Shown here one piece after another: positions 44,140-51,409 of a DNA stretch of 64,000 bases. How positions within the stretch are numbered: the first letter of the stretch is position 1; the number at the start of each line of letters is the position of its first letter. Origin of the DNA: Streptomyces cellostaticus (GTDB taxonomy: Bacteria; Actinomycetota; Actinomycetes; Streptomycetales; Streptomycetaceae); contig NZ_JALLIN010000036.1 of the NCBI RefSeq assembly GCF_023630175.1, forward strand, positions 1 to 64,000, in the 5' to 3' direction. The notes under the pieces were generated by a model. That model worked only from the letters and a program-made list of their open reading frames with translations, had not been told where the DNA came from and searched no databases. A program made the translations under genes and the position numbers.

Positions 44140-45326
44140 CGGCCGCCCGCGCACCGCGGCGCCTCCTGGTCACCGGCGGGGCCGGCTTCATCGGCTCCCA
44201 CTACGTCCGCACCCTGCTGGGCCCCGGCGGACCCGGCGCCCTGCGCGTCACCGTCCTGGACAAGCTCACCTACGCCGGTGTCCCCGCGAACCTCGATCCG
44301 GTACGCGACGACTACCGGCTTGCCTTCGTGCACGGCGACATCTGCGACCGCCCGCTCGTCGACCGGCTCGCCGCCGAGCACGACGAGATCGTGCACTTCG
44401 CCGCCGAGTCCCACGTCGACCGGCCGCTGCACGACCCGGATGCGTTCGTCCGCACGAACGTGCTCAGCACCCAGACCCTCCTCGACGCGGCGCTGCGGCA
44501 CGGCATCCGTGTCTTCGTCCAGGTCTCCACCGACGAGGTGTACGGCTCCATCGACGAGGGCGCCTGGCGGGAGGACGCCACACTCGCCCCCAACTCCCCC
44601 TACGCGGCGGCCAAGGCCTCCGGCGACCTATTCGCCCTGGCCGCCCACCGCACCCACGGCCTGGACGTCCGGATCACCCGCTGCTCCAACAACTTCGGCC
44701 ATCGCCACTTCCCGGAGAAGCTGATCCCGCTGTTTATCACCCGGCTGCTGGACGGCGCCGAGGTCCCGCTGTACGGCGACGGCCTGCACGTGCGCGACCG
44801 GCTGCACATCGACGACCACGTACGCGGCATCGACCTGGTGCGCACTCGCGGGCGGGCCAGCGAGGTCTACCACATCGGCGGCGGCACCGAACTGACCAAC
44901 CGGGAGCTGGTGGCGCCGCTGCTCGCCGAGACGGGCGCCGACCCGTCGCTGGTCCGGCACGTCCCGGACCGCAAGGGCCACGACCGCCGCTACGCGCTCG
45001 ACTGGAGCAAGGCGCACGACGAACTTGGCTACCGCCCACGCCGCACCTTCGCCACCGCCCTGTCCGAGACGGTCCGCTGGTACACCACCCACCGCACCTG
45101 GTGGGAGCCCCTGCTCCCCCCCCACACCACCCTGCCCCACACTCCCCGCGGAAGCGGCCCGATGACCGTGATCCACGGCTTGGACGGCCCGCTGACCGGC
45201 GGCCGGCCGGTGACCGCGAACGGGATGCCTCACCGGGAGGACCCGGCCCCGGAGCAGGCCGGCCGAGGCGCGGACCCGTTCGCCCTTCCCTCGCGAGAAC
45301 CGGAGCTCACAGGAGCCCGTACATGA
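44136..45326 (+). CDS. rmlB: dTDP-glucose 4,6-dehydratase
   Basis: 396 residues from a GTG overlapping the rmlA stop. NAD-binding GGAGFIGSHYVRTLL; FAAESHVDRPL; VSTDEVYGSID; catalytic YAAAK in NSPYAAAKASGD; SNNFGHRHFPEKLIPL; all typical of the extended SDR dehydratases. It makes dTDP-4-keto-6-deoxyglucose. After the normal end near KTFATAL-like TVRWYTTHRTWWEPL there is a 70-residue low-complexity extension to the stop at 45326, which overlaps the next ATG. The extension may be a read-through of a lost stop. Confidence 0.93.
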   Translation: MTAARAPRRLLVTGGAGFIGSHYVRTLLGPGGPGALRVTVLDKLTYAGVPANLDPVRDDYRLAFVHGDICDRPLVDRLAAEHDEIVHFAAESHVDRPLHDPDAFVRTNVLSTQTLLDAALRHGIRVFVQVSTDEVYGSIDEGAWREDATLAPNSPYAAAKASGDLFALAAHRTHGLDVRITRCSNNFGHRHFPEKLIPLFITRLLDGAEVPLYGDGLHVRDRLHIDDHVRGIDLVRTRGRASEVYHIGGGTELTNRELVAPLLAETGADPSLVRHVPDRKGHDRRYALDWSKAHDELGYRPRRTFATALSETVRWYTTHRTWWEPLLPPHTTLPHTPRGSGPMTVIHGLDGPLTGGRPVTANGMPHREDPAPEQAGRGADPFALPSREPELTGART

Positions 45327-46234
45327 CGGGCCGCTGGCTGGTGACCGGGGCCGGTGGAATGCTGGGTTGGGACCTGGTACGGGTGCTGGCCGGGCGGGGT
45401 GGAACTCGTCGCCCTGACCCGGGCGGACCTGGACGTCACCGACCGGTCCGGCGTGCGCGCCGTGCTGGCCGCGCACCGGCCCGGCACGGTGGTCAACTGC
45501 GCGGCGTGGACCGACGTGGACGCGGCCGGGCGGTACCCGGCCGCGGCGCACGCCGTCAACGCCGACGGCGCACGCCACCTCGCCGAGGCGTGCGCCGCCT
45601 CGGGCACCCGGTTGATCCAGCTGTCCACGGACTACGTCTTCGCCGGTCACGGCACGACCCTCTACCCGGAGACGGCACCGCCCGACCCGCGCACCGCCTA
45701 CGGCCGGAGCAAACTGGCCGGGGAGCGCGCCGTGCTCGAGGTCCTGCCGGAGCGCGGCTACGTCGTGCGCACGGCCTGGCTCTACGGCGTCCACGGCCGC
45801 AGTTTCGTCCGTACGATGATCGAGCTGGAGCGCAGCCGTCCGAAGCTGGACGTCGTGGACGACCAGCGCGGCCAGCCCATCTGGACGGCCGACCTCGCCG
45901 AGCTGCTGGCGCGGCTGGGCGAGGCGGCCGCCCGGGGCACCGCCGCGCCCGGCGTCTACCACGGCACCGCAGCCGACAGCACCACCTGGTACGCCCTGGC
46001 CCGGGAGACGTTCCGGCTGCTGGGCGCCGACCCGGACCGCGTCCGGCCGACCACCTCCGCGACCCTGGCCCGCCCCGCCCCGCGCCCCGCCCGGCGTACA
46101 GCGTCCTCGGCCACGACCGATGTATGGCCGCCGGCCTGACCCCGCTCGGCCCCTGGCGTACGGCGCTGGCCCGAGCGCTGCCCGCGTTGGCCGCCCGCGC
46201 CGTGGCCGCCACGGCGCACCCGAGTGGACCTTGA
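45323..46234 (+). pseudogene. rmlD: dTDP-4-dehydrorhamnose reductase, two frameshifts
   Basis: Starts MTGRWLVTGAGGMLGWDLVRVLAGRG (NADPH loop), then the frame is lost at about 45398 in CCGGGCGGGGTGGAAC. It resumes in another frame as VELVALTRADLDVTD and continues through STDYVFAGHG, AYGRSKLAGE (catalytic Tyr-x-x-x-Lys) and VVRTAWLYG. It is lost again near 46085 in a G/C-rich stretch and resumes in the first frame as AYSVLGHDRCMAAGL to the stop at 46234. The residues are otherwise well conserved. Two compensating indels in G/C runs suggest read errors, but true inactivation is possible. Confidence 0.85.
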
Positions 46235-46351
46235 CCTCCCTTCAAGCCGCGGCACCTACGTTCTGGACGACGCACCAGTGCCGGACGGATGCCCACCCGC
46301 TCCGCCCCACCCACGCCGCTCCACCCGACTTCCGAGGAAGGTAACCCCCTG

Positions 46352-47551
46352 ATGACTCCGGACAGCATTGTCGAGCGACTCGTCCTGTGCGGAACAGCGC
46401 CCGACTACGAGATCGCCCTCCTCGCGAAGGAGGCGGGGCTCCAGCGCCTGACCGGCGCCCTCGTGGACGAGGTGCTGTTCCGCTGCGAGCAGCCCGTGAA
46501 CACCACCCCCGTCGACATCGCGCTGGAGGTGACCCACGAGCAGGAACTGCGCCGCACGGTGCTGCGCATGGCCGCCGGCGAACCGATCCGGGTCCTGGAC
46601 GCCGGCGACCCCACAGCCGTGGTCCGCCGTCGCTTCCGGTTCTCCCTCACCGACCTGGTCCGCCGCCTCTACGGCCCCCTCCAGCAGCCCCACAGCCGCG
46701 ACTTCACCGACGTCTTCCTGCCCGAGCGGCCGGCCGACCTGACGGAGCTGCCGCAGATCCTGCAGGCCACGCACCAGGCGGGCGGCACCCTGCTGTCCGG
46801 CTGCACGAGCGACGCCCCCGGCCTGGGCGCCCTGTCCGTGGCGTACGGCTCCGACAAGTGGGCCAGCTTCCACTGGTACACCCAGCACTACGAGCACCAC
46901 TTCGCCCGCTACCGGGACCGGCCGGTGCGGATCCTGGAGATCGGCATCGGCGGCTACGCGGGCGACCTGGGCGGGCCGTCGCTGAAAATGTGGAAGCGAT
47001 ACTTCCACCGCGGACTCGTCTTCGGCCTCGACCTGTTCGACAAGTCTGCGCTGAACCAGCCCCGGCTCACCGCCCTGACCGGCGACCAGGGCGACGCCGC
47101 CGGGCTGCGCGAACTCGCCGAGCGGTACGGTCCGTTCGACATCGTCATCGACGACGGAAGCCACGAGAACGAGCACGTGCGGATCTCCTTCGACGCGCTC
47201 TTCCCGTACGTACGCCCCGGCGGTCTGTACGTCATCGAGGACCTCCAGACGGCGTACTGGCCGCGGTTCGGCGGCACCGCCGGCGCCGAGACCGCGCCCG
47301 ACACCTCGGTCGGCCTGATCAAGCGGCTCCTGGACGATCTGCACCACGCGGAGTACGAACCCAAGCCCGATACACCCCGTACGGCCACCCAGGAACAGGT
47401 GATCGGCGTGCACACGTACCACAACATCGCCTTCATCGAGAAGGGCGTCAACGGCGAGAGCAGCATCCCGGCCTGGATGGACGACGAGGCGTGGAAGGCG
47501 CTCGGCGCCATCACCCCGGAGGAGGGCCGGGAGCTGGGGGCGTCGCGATGA
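46352..47551 (+). CDS. Sugar O-methyltransferase, MycE/ElmM type (second copy)
   Basis: 399 residues; ATG at 46352 with GGAAGG. Same two-domain plan as the 34461-35708 protein: SDKWASFHWYTQHYEHHF, LEIGIGGYAGD, IDDGSHENEHV with the catalytic His, and VIEDLQTAYW. N-terminal domains differ more than the catalytic ones, so the copies probably methylate different hydroxyls (for example O-2 and O-3). It follows rmlD and overlaps the Rieske gene by ATGA. Confidence 0.9.
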   Translation: MTPDSIVERLVLCGTAPDYEIALLAKEAGLQRLTGALVDEVLFRCEQPVNTTPVDIALEVTHEQELRRTVLRMAAGEPIRVLDAGDPTAVVRRRFRFSLTDLVRRLYGPLQQPHSRDFTDVFLPERPADLTELPQILQATHQAGGTLLSGCTSDAPGLGALSVAYGSDKWASFHWYTQHYEHHFARYRDRPVRILEIGIGGYAGDLGGPSLKMWKRYFHRGLVFGLDLFDKSALNQPRLTALTGDQGDAAGLRELAERYGPFDIVIDDGSHENEHVRISFDALFPYVRPGGLYVIEDLQTAYWPRFGGTAGAETAPDTSVGLIKRLLDDLHHAEYEPKPDTPRTATQEQVIGVHTYHNIAFIEKGVNGESSIPAWMDDEAWKALGAITPEEGRELGASR

Positions 47552-48693
47552 CGACCCTCACCGGCCCCACGGCCGACGTCGACGCCGTACTCGCCGTCCT
47601 GCGGGAGTACCTCGCCCCGACCCCGCCCCAGCTGAGCCTGCCGCCCGGCGTCTTCGCCTCCGTCGAGCTGTACGCGCTGGAGCGCGAGAGAATCTTCCGC
47701 CGCGGCTGGATCCTGGTCGCCCACACCGACCAGCTGGCCACCCCGGGCGACTACCTGGCCCTGGACATCGCCGGCGAACCGGTGCTGCTCACGCGGGGAC
47801 ACGACGGCCTGCCGCACGCGGTGTCCCCGGTGTGCCGGCACCGCCTGATGCCCCTGGTGGAGCCGGGCGAGGGCCACACCAAGGACCTGACCTGCCCGTA
47901 CCACCTGTGGCGCTACGACCTCGACGGCCGGCTGATCGCCGCCACCCACATGCGCGGCAACACGGCCTTCGACCCTGCCGCCTGCCGCCTGCCCTCCTTC
48001 GCCGTCGAGGTGTGGCACGGCTTCGTGTTCGTCAACCTGGACGCCGACGCGGAGCCGCTCGCCCCGCATCTGTCCGTCGTCGAGGAGGAGATGACCAACT
48101 ACCGCCTCGACGACATGACCCAGGTGTACGCCTGGACGGAGGACTGGCACTGCAACTGGAAGGTGGCGGTCGAGAACACCCACGAGAACTACCACGCCAT
48201 CGGGTTCCACCCCGAGACGGTCCGGCCCCTGATGACGGGCGGCATCGACATGGACGTTCACGTCGACGGCCCCCTCGTCACCCGCCTCCTGACGCCGGCG
48301 GGCCAGCCGATGGACCCGGGCGTGCTGCCCCTGACGTCCGACGAACGCAAGGTCCTCTACAGCTTCCGGGCCTTTCCGTGCGCGAGTGTCGCCACCTTCG
48401 GCGAGACGATCGCCTGGCTGAGCTTCATCCCGGTCGCCGCGGACCGCACCCTCGTCCGCGGCGGCGCGCTGATGCCACGTGCCCTCGTGGACCAGGTCGG
48501 CCCCGACACCCTCCGCCCGCCGCTGGAGGAGTTCACCGTCCGCGTGAACGAGGAGGACCGGCAGGGACTGGAAGCCGTCCAGCGCGCGGTGTCCTCACGC
48601 TACGCGGAACGCGGCCACCTCAGCCCGAAGGAGCCCGGCATCCTGGCCTTCTATCGCTCCCTGGCGCGAGCCCTGACGGACGACACGGACTGA
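47548..48693 (+). CDS. Rieske non-heme iron oxygenase
   Basis: 381 residues. Rieske [2Fe-2S] ligands: Cys96 and His98 (CRHRL), Cys116 and His119 (CPYHLWRYD). Mononuclear iron site: ENTHENYHAIGFHPE with His216 and His221; the Asp ligand lies further on. It is an aromatic-ring-hydroxylating-type alpha subunit without its own reductase nearby. Position after the methyltransferase, with a 4-bp overlap, makes it a tailoring oxygenase of the cluster, probably hydroxylating or demethylating the aglycone. Confidence 0.9.
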   Translation: MTTLTGPTADVDAVLAVLREYLAPTPPQLSLPPGVFASVELYALERERIFRRGWILVAHTDQLATPGDYLALDIAGEPVLLTRGHDGLPHAVSPVCRHRLMPLVEPGEGHTKDLTCPYHLWRYDLDGRLIAATHMRGNTAFDPAACRLPSFAVEVWHGFVFVNLDADAEPLAPHLSVVEEEMTNYRLDDMTQVYAWTEDWHCNWKVAVENTHENYHAIGFHPETVRPLMTGGIDMDVHVDGPLVTRLLTPAGQPMDPGVLPLTSDERKVLYSFRAFPCASVATFGETIAWLSFIPVAADRTLVRGGALMPRALVDQVGPDTLRPPLEEFTVRVNEEDRQGLEAVQRAVSSRYAERGHLSPKEPGILAFYRSLARALTDDTD

Positions 48694-48995
48694 GCACCCA
48701 GGACCGGGTGCGGCGAACACAAGAACGGCCGCATCAGGACGACGCGGGGTACGCGGCCTCTCGCGCCCCGGTGCGGCCGTCGGCGGCTACTGCCGCTACG
48801 GCGGCTACGGCCGGTGTGCCAGCCGGTCCGTGGCGGTGAGCCGCCCGTCGCGCCCACGGCCAGGGCGAGGTTGAGTATCCGCCCGACCAGGCCCGCGTGG
48901 CTCAGCAGCCGCGGCGGTTCGACAGTCATCGCACGCCTGTCGTCAGGGACGGCCTCCTGCGCGGAGGGCCAGGGGAACAGCTGGTCTTCTGCCAT
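48651..48995 (-). CDS. Possible small hypothetical protein
   Basis: 114 residues; the ATG at 48995 follows GAGGTG. The first 70 residues (EDQLFPWPSAQEAVPDDRR, HAGLVGRILNLALAVGA) look moderately protein-like; the rest is Arg/Ser-rich and overlaps the Rieske gene end by 43 bp. No family recognised. Could be spurious. Confidence 0.3.
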   Translation of the reverse strand: MAEDQLFPWPSAQEAVPDDRRAMTVEPPRLLSHAGLVGRILNLALAVGATGGSPPRTGWHTGRSRRSGSSRRRPHRGARGRVPRVVLMRPFLCSPHPVLGAQSVSSVRARARER

Positions 48996-49108
48996 CGGTC
49001 ACCTCGTTGTCCGCGGGCGCCGGGAGGAATCCCCGGCCGGATCCCCGCCAGGCTCGCGCAGCGCCCTACACAACGACTGGACCGGCGGTGGACGCCGACC
49101 GGACCCGC

Positions 49109-49996
49109 TCACCACCGCACGGCCGTGAAGTCCACCGGCCGCGGCGCGAGCCGCCCCGTGCGCTCGGCCAGCCCGCGCAGCCGTACGGCCATGGCATCGG
49201 CGTCGAGCCGGTGGTACTCCCCGTGACCGGGCAGCAGCCACTCGAATTGCAGCCGGCCGACGGCGCGGCCCAGCGACTCGGCCAGCACCTCGATCGAGTA
49301 CCAGGTGACACTCTCGGCCACCTCCAGGTCGCCCGTGGTGCGCGACCAGTAGAAGCTGTCGCCGCTGAAGCAGTACCGGTCGTCGGCGAGATACAGAATG
49401 CTGCCCCGCGTGTGCCCCGGGAACGGCAGCGCGATCACGCCCTCCACGACGGTCACCGCCTCGATTCCGCGGACCACCCGGTCCGCGTCCGGAGCGGCCT
49501 CCCGATCGCCCTCGTGGATCCACAGCCGGGCCCCGAGCCGGTCCGCCCACTGCCGTCCGTGAGCCGCGTGGTCACGATGCGTCAGCAGCACGTCCGTGAC
49601 CGGCCCGAGTGTCTCGTAGCGCGCGGCGAGGTCCTCGCCCCAGCGCGGTGTGTCCACCATGACGGAGCTGCCGTCCTCACGGCGCAGCAGATACGAGGCC
49701 GCGCCGGCGGTCCGCCGCGCATGGTGCCCGCACAGGTACACCCGCTCGTCCAGGGCCAGCGGAAACGGGTCGTGCTCCGCCTCGAGCCGCCCCGACGGCG
49801 GCCGTACGGACCGGGTGGGACAGGCGTGCGCGGCCCGCTGCAGCAGCCCGACCTCCTCGTCCGTCCGCGGCTGCCGCACCACGACCGACCGCCCGCTGGC
49901 CTCCTTGATCAGCCCGGGCGCGAGCTGTCGGGCGGCATCGCAGTTGATGCACCGCGAGTCCACCCTCCACCCGCCTCCTCCACCCTCCACCGCACC
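49109..49996 (-). CDS. Metallo-beta-lactamase-fold hydrolase with an N-terminal ferredoxin-like segment
   Basis: 295 residues from the ATG at 49996 (GGAGG upstream); a GTG at 49963 is also possible. The N-terminal 60 residues contain DSRCINCDAARQLAP and AHACPTRSV, Cys pairs reminiscent of a reduced ferredoxin domain. The MBL fold follows: THRDHAAHGRQWAD (metal motif, partly altered from HxHxDH), PFPGHTRGSILYL, FSGDSFYWSR and LLPGHGEYHRLDAD. A common Streptomyces protein of unknown substrate. It is not of the ActIV cyclase type, so cluster membership is doubtful. Confidence 0.78.
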   Translation of the reverse strand, partial: GAVEGGGGGWRVDSRCINCDAARQLAPGLIKEASGRSVVVRQPRTDEEVGLLQRAAHACPTRSVRPPSGRLEAEHDPFPLALDERVYLCGHHARRTAGAASYLLRREDGSSVMVDTPRWGEDLAARYETLGPVTDVLLTHRDHAAHGRQWADRLGARLWIHEGDREAAPDADRVVRGIEAVTVVEGVIALPFPGHTRGSILYLADDRYCFSGDSFYWSRTTGDLEVAESVTWYSIEVLAESLGRAVGRLQFEWLLPGHGEYHRLDADAMAVRLRGLAERTGRLAPRPVDFTAVRW

Positions 49997-50238
49997 CATC
50001 TCCCGAGGCCTCCCGCATCCGCTCCGCTCGCGACCGCCACACCATCGCGCGCCCCCGCCCGGGGCCCCGCCATTCACTCGACCGACGACGTGTCACCCGA
50101 CCGCACGTACGCCGTCACGGACGCGCGTTCGCCCCGGGGGAGCGGCAGGGCGAGGCGGGTCCAGGCGCGGACGGGCCGCCTGCGAACTGTTCGACAGTTC
50201 CGTGGAAGCAGCTCTGGTGCGGGCGCTCACAGGAGTAG

Positions 50239-50518
50239 TCCGAGTGGCCCGAAGTCATCGATGAGGTGTTCCAGGGCTACGAAAGCATTCACGCCTACCA
50301 GCTCGCGTTGTTCCAGGCACTGGGCGAGCTGGGGTGGGGGCGACGCCGCCCTGCACGCCCAGTTCGCCGCCCAGACCGCGGCAGGAAGCCTCAGCACCGA
50401 AGCCGCCGCCAAAGACCAGGCCGAACGGATGCGCCGACGCGCCGACGACGACCAACACACCGCCGACCAGGCACGCCACCGTCACAGCGAGGAGGTACGC
50501 CAGCATGAGCGCCCCTAG
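50239..50518 (+). pseudogene. Hypothetical gene remnant with one frameshift, ending at the IS5 insertion
   Basis: Protein-like sequence starts in one frame (WPEVIDEVFQGYESIHAY, QLALFQALGELG) and after a G-rich run near 50335 continues in the next frame as GDAALHAQFAAQTAAGSLS, then DQAERMRRRADDDQHTADQ to a TAG at 50516-50518. An in-frame stop at 50236 limits it upstream. No family is recognised. Its stop codon includes the first base of the IS element. Confidence 0.4.
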
Positions 50519-51409
50519 GCGGTGTCTTCAATTGTCACGCCCACATCAGGAGCGAGGCGAGTGTGACGGCTGCTTGGTAGGACTCGGCGGTCTTGTCGTA
50601 ACGGGTCGCGATGCCGCGCCACTGCTTCAAGCGGTTGAAGCACCGTTCCACCACGTTGCGCCGCTTGTAGAGCTGTCTGTCGAAGGCCGGCGGCCGCCCG
50701 CCGCGGCTGCCGCGGCGGAGCCGGTTGCGAATCTGGTCGGCCCGCTCGGGGATGGTGTGGGCGATGCCCCGGCGTCGCAGCCACGTCCGGATGGCCCGGG
50801 AGCTGTAGCCCTTGTCGCCCAGGACGTGGGCGGGCCGGACCCGCGGCCGTCCCGGTCCCGGGCGGGGCACCCGGATCGCCTCCATCACGGCGGTGAACTG
50901 CGTGCAGTCGTTGGTGTTCCCACTCGTGACAGTGAAGGCGAGCGGGCGGCCGTAGGCATCGCAGGCCAGGTGGATTTTGCTGGTCAGCCCGCCTCGAGAG
51001 CGTCCGAGACCGGGACTGCGGAGCCCCCTTTTCGGGCCCCCGCCGCGTGCTGGTGGGCCCGGACGACGGTGGAGTCCACCGACACCAGCCAGTCGATGTC
51101 ACCAGCCGCGTCCGCCCGGGTCTGGGCGGCCCGCAGCATCCGCTCGAACGTGCCGTCCAGAGCCCACCGGCGGAAGCGGGTGTGCAGCGTGTGCCACGAC
51201 CCGTACCGCTCGGGCACATCCCGCCACGCGGTCCCGGTCCGGAACTTCCACACGATCCCGTTGAGCACAGTGCGGTCATCAAGACGCTTCCGCCCGCGCA
51301 GTGACTCGGGCAGCAACGGCCGGACGAACTCCCACTCCATGTCGGTCAGTTCATGACGACGTATCACTCGACCATGATCCACCACCCAAGATCAATTGAA
51401 GACACCGCC
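50518..51409 (-). mobile_element. IS5-family (IS427-like) insertion sequence, complete
   Basis: 892 bp bounded by perfect 17-bp inverted repeats (GGCGGTGTCTTCAATTG at 50518-50534 and its complement at 51393-51409) and flanked on both sides by TA, the target duplication. It carries one two-frame transposase on the minus strand. It looks intact and recent. Confidence 0.92.
50535..51385 (-). CDS. IS5-family transposase made by programmed frameshifting
   Basis: First frame 51385 to 50984: HELTDMEWEFVRPLLPES, FRTGTAWRDVPERYG and the first Asp in LVSVDSTVVRAHQH. At CGAAAAGGGGG (about 51035) a -1 slip leads to the second frame, ending at 50535: LGRSRGGLTSKIHLACDAYG, second Asp in VLGDKGYSS, and Glu in RNVVERCFNRLKQWRG. 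A DDE transposase with all catalytic residues. The slippery A4G5 run is typical of this IS group. Confidence 0.88.

Noticed and set aside
49109..49996. ActIV-like polyketide cyclase/thioesterase
   Set aside because: It has the MBL fold, but the ferredoxin-like N-terminus and overall pattern match a common Streptomyces protein seen outside PKS clusters, and it has no SARP box.
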